Shown here: positions 54,042 through 63,877 of the stretch, one piece after another | Position numbering within the stretch: position 1 is the first letter of the stretch | How the letters are laid out: the number at the start of each line of letters is the position of its first letter | Origin: JAKPAM01 sp047605425 | GTDB taxonomy: Bacteria; Pseudomonadota; Gammaproteobacteria; Burkholderiales; Burkholderiaceae_E | Assembly (NCBI GenBank): GCA_047605425.1 | Contig: JASGFT010000001.1 | Location: 26,358 to 90,357 of the forward strand | DNA length: 64,000 nt | Reading direction: 5' to 3' | Position numbers and translations under genes: made by a program | Notes under the pieces: model-generated | Seen by the model: the letters and a program-made list of their open reading frames with translations, nothing else | Database searches by the model: none | Told to the model about the DNA's origin: nothing

Positions 54042-54779
54042 TCAGCCGCAGCTCGCGGCCAGCCAGGCCCGCACCGCGTCCGGATCGGCGAGCCTGGCCG
54101 GCGCCAGGCTCGGGCCGGCGCCGACCTTGATCGCACGCCCCCCCACCTCGAGCACCGCGCCGAAACCCGCCTCGTCGGTCACGTCGTCGCCGATGAACAC
54201 CGGCGAGCGGCCACTGAACGGCGCCTCGTCCAGGAATCGCCGGATCGCCGCCCCCTTGTCGACGCCCCGCGCCTTGATCTCGACCACGCACTTGCCCCGC
54301 AGCGCCTCGTAGCCGGGCATCCGTTCGAGCGCGCGCGCGATCGTCGCCACGCACAGGGCCTCCAGCTCCGGCGCTGCCCGATAATGCAGGGCCAGGCCGC
54401 CGTGCTTGTACTCGGCGAGCAGTGCCGGATGCCGGTGGATCAGCGCCTGCACCGCCGTCGACGCCTCGGACAGGTCGGCGACGCCGGCCGTCCGGACCCG
54501 TCCATCGATGCCCCGGCACTGCGCGCCGTGCTCGCCGGCCGCGGGCAGCGCCAGCGGCGACAGCCAGTGGTCGATCTGGTCCAGCGGACGACCCGACACG
54601 ATCGCCAACGCGCCCTGCTGGCGGTCGAGCAGACGGCCGAGCGAGGCGAGCAGCCCGGCGGAGACGACGACGGCGTCCGGACGCGGCGCGATCGGCACCA
54701 GCGTGCCATCGAAGTCGAGGAACAGCGCTTCGTCGATGCGCAGGGGAGGCGGCGTGCCGCCTAGGCTTCGTTCGGTCAT
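54042..54779 (-). CDS. otsB: Trehalose-6-phosphate phosphatase
   Basis: HAD-superfamily phosphatase of 245 residues that releases trehalose from trehalose-6-phosphate. The nucleophile motif is ALFLDFDGTLVPIA near residue 18; IVSGRPLDQIDHWL and GEHGAQCRG are OtsB-typical; FIGDDVTDEAGF is the C-terminal acidic HAD motif. It is divergent from otsA with only 24 bases between the two start codons. The promoter must therefore lie within otsA coding sequence. Confidence 0.93.
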   Translation of the reverse strand: MTERSLGGTPPPLRIDEALFLDFDGTLVPIAPRPDAVVVSAGLLASLGRLLDRQQGALAIVSGRPLDQIDHWLSPLALPAAGEHGAQCRGIDGRVRTAGVADLSEASTAVQALIHRHPALLAEYKHGGLALHYRAAPELEALCVATIARALERMPGYEALRGKCVVEIKARGVDKGAAIRRFLDEAPFSGRSPVFIGDDVTDEAGFGAVLEVGGRAIKVGAGPSLAPARLADPDAVRAWLAASCG

Positions 54780-54803
54780 CGATGACACCCGATGGAGATA
54801 CAC

Positions 54804-56186
<1,383 letters not shown>

Positions 56187-56273
56187 CGCGAACCGCGCCG
56201 CGGGCCGCCGCCGGCGGGCTGCGCCCGGTTTGCGCTAAGGTGACGGGCCTTGCCGATTCGCGACGACCGCCGC

Positions 56274-57443
56274 ATGCCCGCTCCCGCCGCCCCTTCAGCG
56301 CCGACGCCCTGCCCGCCGATCGACGAGCCGATCGCCACCGCCCAGCAGCTCTACGATGGTCGCCTGCCGCCCGACCTGGTCGCCAGCACGTTGCGCGGCT
56401 ACGACCGGCTCTACCCGTCGCGCGTCGTGCGCCGCGGGCCGCGCGCCTCGCCGCTGCCGTCCGGCGAACCGCTGCCCGATTTCACGTTCGCATCGGGCGG
56501 CCATACGTTCGATCTGGTCGACTACCTGGCATTCAATCGCGTCGCCGGCCTGCTGGTGCTCAAGGACGGGCGGATCCGCCATGAAAGCCATCACCTGGGC
56601 AACGACGCGCGCACGCGCTGGGGCTCGATGTCGGTCGCCAAATCGGTGACCTCGACGCTGGCGGGCATCGCCTTGCGCGACGGGCTGATCGGCAGCCTCG
56701 ACGACGACGTCACCCGCTACCTGCCGAGCCTGTCCGGCAGCGGCTACCAGGGCGTCAGCGTTCGCCAGGTGCTGCGGATGTGCTCGGGCGTCCAATGGAA
56801 CGAGACCTACGTCGACCCGACGTCGGACCGCCGCCGGATGCTGGCCGCGCAGGACGCGCAGCGGGGCGGCGCGGTGCTCGAGCTGATGGCCTCGCTGCCG
56901 CGCATCGCCGAACCGGGCACGCGCTTCAACTACAGCACCGGCGAGACGCACATCCTGGGCGCGCTGGTGCGGGCCGCGGTCGGCCGGCCGCTGGCCGACT
57001 ATCTGTCCGAAACGGTCTGGCAGCCCTGCGGCATGGAATCGGACGCGAGCTGGTGGCTCGAAGCCCCCGACGGCCTGGAGGTCGGCGGCAGCGGGATCGC
57101 CGCGACGCTGCGCGACTACGGACGCTTCGGCCAGTTCCTGATCGATGGCGGCCGCGCGGGCGGCCTGACGCGGCTGCCCGACGACTGGCTCGACGAGGCC
57201 GGCACGCACAAGCTCGTCGGCGGCGAGCCGCTCGCCTACGGCTACATGCTGTGGCCGATCGACGCCGGCCCGCGAGGCGGCGTCGGCAGCTTCGCGGCAC
57301 GCGGCATCTTCGGCCAGCACATCCACATGGACCCGGCCGAAAGGCTCGTCATCGTCGTATGGGGCGCGCTGCCCAAGCCCAAGGACCGCGTGTTCATCGA
57401 CGATGCGGACTTCTTCCGGGCGGTGACCGAGGCGCTGCGATGA
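56274..57443 (+). CDS. Serine hydrolase of the beta-lactamase/class C family
   Basis: 389-residue enzyme of the beta-lactamase-related fold. The nucleophile motif is S120-V-A-K123 in GSMSVAKSVTSTLAGIAL; the Tyr motif is FNYSTGETHILGAL; a HxG-type element may be GIFGQHIHMD near the C-terminus. No signal peptide is seen (the N-terminus is Pro/Ala-rich), which suggests a cytoplasmic esterase, amidase or aminohydrolase rather than a periplasmic beta-lactamase. The start is the ATG at 56274; the upstream TTG is less likely. It converges with an amidase gene 42 bases away. Confidence 0.83.
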   Translation: MPAPAAPSAPTPCPPIDEPIATAQQLYDGRLPPDLVASTLRGYDRLYPSRVVRRGPRASPLPSGEPLPDFTFASGGHTFDLVDYLAFNRVAGLLVLKDGRIRHESHHLGNDARTRWGSMSVAKSVTSTLAGIALRDGLIGSLDDDVTRYLPSLSGSGYQGVSVRQVLRMCSGVQWNETYVDPTSDRRRMLAAQDAQRGGAVLELMASLPRIAEPGTRFNYSTGETHILGALVRAAVGRPLADYLSETVWQPCGMESDASWWLEAPDGLEVGGSGIAATLRDYGRFGQFLIDGGRAGGLTRLPDDWLDEAGTHKLVGGEPLAYGYMLWPIDAGPRGGVGSFAARGIFGQHIHMDPAERLVIVVWGALPKPKDRVFIDDADFFRAVTEALR

Positions 57444-57485
57444 CGGGTTCCGCCGATGTCGACAAATTTCATTCCGCACAGCCCA

Positions 57486-58958
57486 CTAGCGCGTCACGTG
57501 CACGGCCGGCAGCCGGCCGTCGTTCCAGCGTCCGCCGATCGCCCGCTCGACCTGCGCGGCCAGTTGCAGCAGCAGGCCATCGCCGGCCTGCCGGGTCTGG
57601 ACCTGCATGCCCAGCGGCAGACCGCCTTCGTGCCAGGCCAGCGGCAGCGACAGCGCGGGAATCCCGCACAGATTGGCCAGCGGCGTATACGCGAAGTTGC
57701 GCCAGAGGTTGGCGAACCAGTCGTACACCGACGGGTTGTCGCTGATCGTCAGGTATTCGGTCGTGCCGACGCGCGGCGTCGGCAGCGCGGTGATCGGCGT
57801 CAGCATCACGTCCCATCGTTCGAAGAACTCGCCGAACGCGCGCGACGTGGTATTGAACACCGTCTGCATCCGGTAGCGCTCGGCATAAGTGGTGCGGCGC
57901 CCTTCTTCCCAGATCTTGACGTTGATCGGTTCGATCAGATCGGCCGGCGGCCGGTCGAGGCCGCGCGCGGCGATGAGGTTGCCGATCGTCTGCGCGAAGT
58001 TGCTGATGTAGCAAGTCGTCTGCGCCGCGAAGGCCGCGCGAAGATCGACGTCGGGCAGCGCCCAGTCGACGTGATGGCCGAGCCCTTCGAACAGCCTGCC
58101 GATCCGTTCGAGCTCGGCGACGATGGCCGGCGTCGCGCGGTAGTCGCCCCATTCGTGCGACATCGCGATGCGCAGCGGCGGCGGATCGCGCTCGATCAGC
58201 CGCGCATAAGGCTCGGGCGCCGACCAATAAGGCATGAACTCGCCGGGCGCGCCGCCGCGGCACGCGTCGACGAATACCGCGGTGTCGCGCACCGTGCGGC
58301 TATGGCAGCCCTGGATCGACACCAGGCCGGTCAGGTCCGAGGCCGCGGGCGCGATCGAGAACACGCCGCGCGACGGCTTCAGGCCGATGTTGCCGTTGAC
58401 GCCGGCCGGGATGCGGATCGAGCCGCCGCCATCGGTCGCGTGCGACATCGGCACGACGCCCGCCGCGACCATCGCCGCGGTCCCGGCCGACGAGCCGCAG
58501 GTCGTGTAATCGGTATTCCACGGATTGCGCGTCACGTAGACGGCCGGATTCTCGGCCGAGCCGCACACGCCGAATTCGGGCGTCGTGCTGCGCCCGATGA
58601 TGTTCAAGCCGGCTTCGCGTAGCCGCGACGTGAGGAAACTGTCGGCCTCCGCGCGGTTGCCGCGCATGAACAGCGAGCCCATCTCCTGCAGCCGACCTTT
58701 GAGCGTCGGCCCGAGGTCCTTCATCAGGTAAGGCACGCCCGCCAGCGCTCCGGACGGATTCAGGCCATCCACGGACGGATCGGCGACGACGTCGTCGAAG
58801 ACCTCGACGACCGCGCCGAGCGCCGGATTGGTCGCCGCGATACCGGCCGCCGCCTGCGCCGCCACCTCGGCCGCGCTCAACTCGCCCCGCCGCACCCGCT
58901 CGGCCAGCGCCACGCCGTCATGCCGGCACCATTCGTCCCATCCCATCACCAACGTCAT
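57486..58958 (-). CDS. Amidase-signature family hydrolase
   Basis: 490-residue amidase. Catalytic Ser-cisSer-Lys elements: Lys in LAGVPYLMKDLGPTLKG, the Gly/Ser-rich TTCGSSAGTAAMVAAGVVP, and the nucleophile region HATDGGGSIRIPAGVNGNIG. The start ATG at 58958 has AGAGG nine bases upstream; the open frame continues upstream but its residues are Arg/Gly-rich. It could act on a small-molecule amide; it is not part of a GatCAB set here. No signal peptide. Confidence 0.9.
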   Translation of the reverse strand: MTLVMGWDEWCRHDGVALAERVRRGELSAAEVAAQAAAGIAATNPALGAVVEVFDDVVADPSVDGLNPSGALAGVPYLMKDLGPTLKGRLQEMGSLFMRGNRAEADSFLTSRLREAGLNIIGRSTTPEFGVCGSAENPAVYVTRNPWNTDYTTCGSSAGTAAMVAAGVVPMSHATDGGGSIRIPAGVNGNIGLKPSRGVFSIAPAASDLTGLVSIQGCHSRTVRDTAVFVDACRGGAPGEFMPYWSAPEPYARLIERDPPPLRIAMSHEWGDYRATPAIVAELERIGRLFEGLGHHVDWALPDVDLRAAFAAQTTCYISNFAQTIGNLIAARGLDRPPADLIEPINVKIWEEGRRTTYAERYRMQTVFNTTSRAFGEFFERWDVMLTPITALPTPRVGTTEYLTISDNPSVYDWFANLWRNFAYTPLANLCGIPALSLPLAWHEGGLPLGMQVQTRQAGDGLLLQLAAQVERAIGGRWNDGRLPAVHVTR

Positions 58959-59207
58959 CACGCTCGCCTCTCGCTGCACGGGACCGGCAGACGCGCGCCG
59001 GCGGTCTCCGGTCCCGGATCGCCGCCCATTGCCGGCGGCCCCAGCACCTCGGCCCCACGTAACGGGACATTCGCTGCAACCGAGAGCGGCGCCCAAAGCG
59101 AACGAATGTCACGTGACCCGGGTAACGAGGTACTCCATCCCAGTGTAGCGGACGCGAGGCCGGCCGGTCCGCGATCGCCGCGCCGTCGAAGTCCCGTCAT
59201 GACCTCG

Positions 59208-59720
59208 TCACGGCGACAGGCGTTCCCAGGTCTGCGTCCGATAGAACGGACCGATCATGCCGCGCACCAGCAGCTTGCCGTCCTCGGGCTTCAGGCGCAG
59301 CGTGTAGACCTTGCCCGAATCGGGATCGAGGATCTCGCCGCCCTCGAACCAGCCGTCGCTGGCCGTCGGGTTGACGCCGCGGATGATCTCCAGCCCGATC
59401 AGCGGCTGGTCGGCCCGATCTCCCGGGCATTTGGCGCAGCGCGCCGGCTCCTTGCTCGCATCGGCCGCCGCCGACCGCTCGATCCGCCCGACCAGCTTGC
59501 CGCCGGTCTCGCCGATGCGGATCTCGGCGCGCGGCTTGCCGGTCTTGTCGTCGATCGAGCGCCACAGCCCGACCGGCGACTGCCCCCAGGCCACGGCGCA
59601 GGCCATGGCCAGCGCCGAGCCGATCACCCGTTTCGCGGCGCTCGACGCCCTCGCTCGCGAGGCCGGCTCGCCGATTGCCGTTGCCCGCGTCCCGCCGACC
59701 CGCCCGCCGCCTGCGCTCAT
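59208..59720 (-). CDS. DUF2147 secreted protein
   Basis: 170-residue protein with an N-terminal signal (KRVIGSALAMACAVAWGQ) after a Gly/Arg-rich leader, then the DUF2147 pattern: VGLWRSIDDKTGKPRAEIRI, KLVGRIERS, CAKCPGDRADQPLIGLEII, DPDSGKVYTLRLKPEDGKLLVRG and GPFYRTQTW. Two cysteines in CAKC may bind metal or pair. Probably periplasmic, function unknown. GGAGG precedes ATG 59720. It lies 40 bases downstream of the CoA-transferase gene on the same strand. Confidence 0.85.
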   Translation of the reverse strand: MSAGGGRVGGTRATAIGEPASRARASSAAKRVIGSALAMACAVAWGQSPVGLWRSIDDKTGKPRAEIRIGETGGKLVGRIERSAAADASKEPARCAKCPGDRADQPLIGLEIIRGVNPTASDGWFEGGEILDPDSGKVYTLRLKPEDGKLLVRGMIGPFYRTQTWERLSP

Positions 59721-59760
59721 CCCGCCTCCGATTCCGTTGCGTCGTCCGTACCGCCCCTGG

Positions 59761-61314
59761 TCACGCGATCCATCGCGCGGGGCTCGATCCGAGTGTGGCC
59801 GCGGGGCGGTCCCAGCGCAACTCGACGTCCCCAATCGACAACGGTGGCCGCAGGCGCCGGGCTTCGCCCCAGGGCGTCGCCTCGACGCGCGGGTCGAAGT
59901 CGTCGTCGGCCATGCCCGTGAACGCCGGCGGGGCGGCTGGTCGCGCCTGCGCGCCGGCGCGATCTTCCTGGCCGGCGCCGCCGTCCGTGCCGACATCGGC
60001 GCCCGTGCCGGCACCGCCGCCCGTACCGACATCGCTGTCAGCGCCGACATCACCGTCGCCGTTGCGACCGACGTCGCCTGTGCCCACGCCAGTCAGCATC
60101 ATCGCCGTGCGGGCCAGCGACAGCCTCGCCTGCAGGACGCGCCCGTCGCGCACGCGCTCGCCGATGCCGCGGATCGCCGCGGCCGCCATCAGGTAGCCGG
60201 TCGCATGGTCGAGCGCCTGGGCCGGCAGCGGCACGGGCCGGTCCGCTTCGCGCCAGCGCATGCCGGCCTCGGCGATCCCCGCCGACATCTGCACCAGGCT
60301 GTCGAAACCGCGCCGCCCGGCCCAGGGGCCGGACCATCCATAAGCGCACAACGACACGTCGACCGTATCGGGGTTGATCGCCCGCCGCCGCGCCGGACCA
60401 TAAGCCAGGCCGTCGAGCGCGCCCGGCCGATAGCCGTGCACGACGACGTCGGCGCGCGCCAGCAGGGCTTCGAACGCCTGCCGATCCGCGGACCGCCGCA
60501 GATCGAGCCGCGCGCAGCGCTTGCCCAGCGTCACGTCCGGCACCAGGCTCGGCTCGTCCCAGTCCGGCGGATCGATCCTCAGCACGTCCGCGCCGAGCCC
60601 GGCCAGCACGCGCGTCGCCACCGGGCCTGCCAGCACGCGCGTCAGGTCCAGCACCCGGATCCCGGCCAACGGGCGCCGCGGATCGGGGCGCCATGACGGA
60701 GTCGCGCTCGCATCGCGGCGATCGGTGGCGATCAGCGGTTCGGCGCGCAGCGCGACGCCCTGCGGATGCACGCGCCACGCGTCCAGCGAGCGCATCGCCG
60801 CCGCGCATCCGCCCGCCCGCAGGATCGCGCGCTCGAGCTCGTCGGCGTCGACGCGCTCGACCGCCCGGGCGACCGCCGGGCGCTCGGCTTCGCAGCCGAG
60901 CACCGCCAGCGCGGCGGCGCGATGGTGCGGCGCGTTCGTGTGCAAGCGGATCCAGCCGTCCCGCGTCCGGTAATCGCCGGCGATCGCGTCCCAGGACTCG
61001 GCCATCGTCCATCCGACCGGCCGGATCGAGCGCAGGAACCAGCCGCAGGCCAGCCGTCGGTCGACGGTGATGCCGCGACGCGAGGGCCCGGACCGGAAAG
61101 CCGGCGACAGTTCGAGCAGCTCGGCGACCGCCGTTCCGGCGGCGGCGATCGACGCGACCGCCAGATCGGTCGCCGCGAAGCACGACGGCAGCGTATCCCG
61201 GCCGACGACCGATACCGGCAAGCCGCTACCGCTGCCACCATCGCCTCGCAGGCACTCGCCGGCTTCGGCGAGCATCGCGTTCCAGGGCGTTTCGAACTGT
61301 GGGGACGGATCCAT
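59761..61314 (-). CDS. CaiB/BaiF class III CoA-transferase
   Basis: 517-residue protein. The C-terminal half holds the family III core: LAGIRVLDLTRVLAGPVATRVLAGLGADVL, LGKRCARLDLRRS, GYRPGALDGLAYG and the catalytic Asp region AGRRGFDSLVQMSAGIAEAG. The N-terminal 210 residues look like a second, degenerate CoA-transferase half (GWFLRSIRPVGWTMAESWD, GWIRLHTNAPHHRAAALAVL), which would give a tandem arrangement. Near the C-terminus about 45 residues are Gly/Asp/Ala-rich low-complexity sequence. It would move CoA between organic acids. It is divergent from an HTH-citrate synthase gene, 69 bases away, which suggests a shared pathway. Confidence 0.83.
   Translation of the reverse strand: MDPSPQFETPWNAMLAEAGECLRGDGGSGSGLPVSVVGRDTLPSCFAATDLAVASIAAAGTAVAELLELSPAFRSGPSRRGITVDRRLACGWFLRSIRPVGWTMAESWDAIAGDYRTRDGWIRLHTNAPHHRAAALAVLGCEAERPAVARAVERVDADELERAILRAGGCAAAMRSLDAWRVHPQGVALRAEPLIATDRRDASATPSWRPDPRRPLAGIRVLDLTRVLAGPVATRVLAGLGADVLRIDPPDWDEPSLVPDVTLGKRCARLDLRRSADRQAFEALLARADVVVHGYRPGALDGLAYGPARRRAINPDTVDVSLCAYGWSGPWAGRRGFDSLVQMSAGIAEAGMRWREADRPVPLPAQALDHATGYLMAAAAIRGIGERVRDGRVLQARLSLARTAMMLTGVGTGDVGRNGDGDVGADSDVGTGGGAGTGADVGTDGGAGQEDRAGAQARPAAPPAFTGMADDDFDPRVEATPWGEARRLRPPLSIGDVELRWDRPAATLGSSPARWIA
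59970..60085 (-). repeat. Low-complexity repeat in the CoA-transferase gene
   Basis: Short variants of CCGACATCG and GTGCCG recur through this stretch on the plus strand. On the coding strand they give Gly-Asp-Val-Gly and Gly-Ala-Gly runs between the enzyme core and its last 50 residues. Confidence 0.65.
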
Positions 61315-61368
61315 CGGGTGCTCCTCGTCTTCGGCCTGGGATAAGGTTAGGAGCCGGATCCGCGCCGA

Positions 61369-61391
61369 TCAATCTTGATTGACATGATCAA
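61369..61391 (+). promoter_or_regulatory. Overlapping palindromes at the HTH-citrate synthase start
   Basis: TCAATC-TT-GATTGA (61369-61382) is a perfect inverted repeat just before the ATG at 61384. TTGAT at 61376-61380 and ATCAA at 61387-61391 form a second one across the start codon. The stretch is AT-rich in a GC-rich setting and is placed to act as an operator for the divergent pair of genes. Confidence 0.5.
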
Positions 61392-62559
61392 TACCCACGA
61401 CTGGATGACTCGAGAGCAGGCCCTGGCCGCGCTCGGCATCAAGGCCCAGACCCTCTACGCGTACGTCAGCCGCAATCGGATCGAAGTACGTTCCGACCCA
61501 TCGCGGCCCCATCACAGCCTGTACCTCGCCCAGGACGTCCGCTCGCTGGCCGAACGGCGTGCCCGCAGCCGCAAGCCCGCCGCCATCGCGGCCGGATCGA
61601 TGTCCTGGGGCGAGCCATCGATCGTCACTGGCATCTCGACCGTCGATCGGGGTCGGCTCATCTATCGTGGACAGGACGCGATCCTGCTCAGCGACACGGC
61701 CACGCTCGAAAGCGTCGCCGGCCTGCTATGGGACATCGGCCGGCCGGTACGATTCGCGGTTCCGGACGGCGTGCCGGCCGATCCGTTCGCAGCGTTGGCG
61801 GCATGCATTCGGCAGGGCCCGGCCGAGACGACGAGCGGCGATGTTCGATGGATCGACGAAGCTCGAACCGCGATCGGCGCACTCGCTGCCGCGCTGGGCG
61901 TACGCCCCGGGGACCAGGCGTTGCACGCCGGCCTGGCACGATGCCTTCAAGTGAACGACGAGCTCGTCGATCCCTTCAGACGGGCGCTGGTGCTGATCGC
62001 CGACCATGAATTGAACGCCTCGACGTTCGCGACCAGAGTGGCGGCTTCCACCGGCGCAGCGCTGCCGGCCTGTCTGATGGCCGGGCTGTGCGCGTTGAGC
62101 GGACCACGGCACGGACAGGCGACCGCGCTGCTGGCTCGCCTGGTCGGAGACTGCGCATTGACCGGAGTGCAGACGACCGTCCGCGACTGGCGGGACCGCT
62201 ACCACGCATTGCCGGGCTTCGGGCATCCGCTCTATCCGACCGGCGATGTTCGCGCGCGGGCATTGCTCGCGCATCTGCCGGTCGATCCGCTGATGCGCGA
62301 ACTGGCCGACGCGGCCGAGCAGGCGACGGGCTGTCCGCCGAACGTCGATTTCGCGCTGCTGGCCCTGGCCCGCGCGAGCCGCCTGCCTGCGCAGGCGCCG
62401 TTCAAGCTCTTTCTGCTCGGTCGGAGCATCGGCTGGGCCGCGCATGCGATCGAGCAACGCCGGCAGCGCACGCTGATCCGCCCCCGGGCGCGCTACCAGG
62501 GCCCGATTCCGGCCAGCGAGCCGAAGGCCGGATCGGCCGATCACCCGCCTTGCCGATAG
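61384..62559 (+). CDS. Citrate synthase-family protein with N-terminal helix-turn-helix
   Basis: 391-residue fusion. Residues 1-60 (WMTREQALAALGIKAQTLYA, YVSRNRIEVRSDPSRPHHS, LYLAQDVRSL) form a MerR/excisionase-like DNA-binding motif. The rest is a citrate/methylcitrate synthase fold with the catalytic set: His in LIADHELNASTFATRVAAST, His in LPGFGHPLYPTGDVRARALL, and Asp in NVDFALLALARAS. No good Shine-Dalgarno precedes either the ATG at 61384 or a TTG at 61375, so it may be leaderless. Such fusions are known in Proteobacteria, but their roles are unclear. It may condense an acyl-CoA with oxaloacetate, regulate genes in response to a CoA ester, or do both. Confidence 0.85.
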   Translation: MINTHDWMTREQALAALGIKAQTLYAYVSRNRIEVRSDPSRPHHSLYLAQDVRSLAERRARSRKPAAIAAGSMSWGEPSIVTGISTVDRGRLIYRGQDAILLSDTATLESVAGLLWDIGRPVRFAVPDGVPADPFAALAACIRQGPAETTSGDVRWIDEARTAIGALAAALGVRPGDQALHAGLARCLQVNDELVDPFRRALVLIADHELNASTFATRVAASTGAALPACLMAGLCALSGPRHGQATALLARLVGDCALTGVQTTVRDWRDRYHALPGFGHPLYPTGDVRARALLAHLPVDPLMRELADAAEQATGCPPNVDFALLALARASRLPAQAPFKLFLLGRSIGWAAHAIEQRRQRTLIRPRARYQGPIPASEPKAGSADHPPCR

Positions 62560-62690
62560 TTGTCCGGAAACATCCGCCGCTCCACGAGCTCGATCAGGAT
62601 GTGCAGCGCCTTGATGTGCAGTTCCTGGACCCGGTCGGCGAACCGGCCGGCGGGCGTGCACAGATGCAGCGTCGCCATCGCCCTGCTCGC
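62541..62690 (-). pseudogene. gmhA: 3' remnant of a phosphoheptose isomerase gene (gmhA)
   Basis: The last 45-50 residues of a SIS-domain isomerase are encoded here. The segment RFADRVQELHIKALHILIEL, followed by VERRM, closely matches the C-terminus of E. coli GmhA as I remember it (YADRIQEIHIKVIHILIQL followed by IEKEM). Upstream of about 62690 the frame runs into the lysozyme-inhibitor-like gene in another frame, and no SIS core is present. GmhA normally has about 190 residues, so only the terminal helix region survives. An ATG at 62678 could start a 45-residue peptide, but it has no good ribosome-binding site. It overlaps the 3' end of the citrate synthase-like gene by 19 bases. Confidence 0.62.
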
Positions 62691-62704
62691 CTGCACGTAT
62701 TGCT

Positions 62705-63415
62705 TCAAGGTTCTACCCCACAAACGAATGATCGCCCGAACCAACGCAGCCGCACCTCGCGCTGGTGCTCGCGGATCTCGACGCCGTTGGCCGTGTAGCG
62801 CGTGCCGCTGGCCGTCGGCTCGGCGAAGGCCAGCGCCTGCCGCGTGCCGACGGTGAAGCGGACCGCCGGCGGGTCGCTCGCATAGTAAGCGCCGGTCACC
62901 GGGATGCCGTCGAGCCCCGGGCAACGATAGGTCGCGACGGTCGTCGGCGTCAGTTGCGCGGCGGCGATCCGCAGCCCGACGATCCGCTGCTGGTAGAGCC
63001 GCGCCACGCAATCGGCGGTATATGCCCGGCTGACGCAGCCGTTGCGCTGGACCAGCCACGCGCGCTGCGCGACGCGCTCGGCGCGGCGCCGGCGTTGGTC
63101 GAGCGGCGACGTCGGTGATTCGATCTCCCGATACAGCGCGGCCATCCGGCGATCGAGCGCGGCCAGGTCGGCATCGCCGCAGATCAGCTTCTCGACCGGC
63201 ATCCGCGCCTTGCGGCAGTCGAACGACGGTTCGCGCGACAACGCGCCAGGCGGCGGCGCGGGCACCAGCGAATGCGGCAGCGGCTGCACGACCGCGGCGC
63301 CGGCGGCGAGCGGCGTCGCCGCCGCCAGCGCCCCGCCGGGCAACGCGCGGCGATTCACGCGCCGGCTCACGCTCGCTGACTTGTTGCTGTCATCAGATCG
63401 CCATGCCGAGGTCAT
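62705..63415 (-). CDS. LprI/MliC-like lysozyme-inhibitor protein
   Basis: 236-residue secreted protein. After a basic N-terminus and a hydrophobic Ala-rich stretch (ALPGGALAAATPLAAGAAVV) there is an LprI/DUF1311-like domain (FDCRKARMPVEKLICGDADL, LDRRMAALYREIESP, AWLVQRNGCVSRAYTADCVARLYQQRI) with four cysteines. The C-terminal 85 residues resemble the MliC domain (TVATYRCPGLDGIPVTGAYY, GTRYTANGVEIREHQREVRL, and a last Cys). Such proteins inhibit C-type lysozyme in the periplasm. The exact start is uncertain; the ATG at 63415 has only weak ribosome-binding support. Confidence 0.78.
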   Translation of the reverse strand: MTSAWRSDDSNKSASVSRRVNRRALPGGALAAATPLAAGAAVVQPLPHSLVPAPPPGALSREPSFDCRKARMPVEKLICGDADLAALDRRMAALYREIESPTSPLDQRRRRAERVAQRAWLVQRNGCVSRAYTADCVARLYQQRIVGLRIAAAQLTPTTVATYRCPGLDGIPVTGAYYASDPPAVRFTVGTRQALAFAEPTASGTRYTANGVEIREHQREVRLRWFGRSFVCGVEP

Positions 63416-63817
63416 ATACGCTCGCTAGATTCGTGGCCCGGAGCACGCGCCTGATCGGTGCAGGGCGTTTTTCCTGCCATGGAACACCCACGACGACCTT
63501 CAATCCGATCATTCCGCCGTACCGGGAATGCGCCCGGCCCTGTCCGCCTGCGGCGGCAGCCACCACGGCGACAACGATAGCAGCAATATCTCGCCGCCCA
63601 GCGCCGGCGCGCCGAGCAGGAACATGCTGTTCAAGGCCGGCGACGGCAAGCCGTACACGACGCTGGCGTTCGGCAACGGCGGGCGTCCGACCGGCAGCGC
63701 CGCCAGCCAGGCCAACGCCGAAGGCCACCAAAGGCCGTGACCGGGTGCGGGCGAAGCCGCGTACCCGGGCGGCGGACACCCGCCATCGACGCGATCCGCT
63801 GGCGCGCTGGAAGTTGT
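63416..63817. other. Intergenic region without a supportable gene
   Basis: About 400 bases. One plus-strand open frame at 63528-63740 has a lipobox-like LSAC near its start but no hydrophobic signal segment before it and no ribosome-binding site. Nothing else recognisable is present. Confidence 0.4.
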
Positions 63818-63832
63818 TTGTATAACATACAA
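63818..63832 (+). promoter_or_regulatory. Operator-like palindrome upstream of the right-edge gene
   Basis: TTGTAT-AAC-ATACAA is a perfect inverted repeat in an AT-rich patch, about 45 bases before the ATG at 63878. Similar ATTGTATACAAT-like sites are bound by GntR-type repressors, so autoregulation of the gene behind it is possible. Confidence 0.5.
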
Positions 63833-63877
63833 TAAACCACGCACGGAACCGGCGGCCTCGCGCGCCGGTCGGAGACC

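Noticed and set aside
63528..63740. Possible lipoprotein with a lipobox-like LSACGG near the start
   Set aside because: There is no hydrophobic signal segment before the cysteine, no ribosome-binding site, and the rest is Gly/Pro/Ser-rich without structure.
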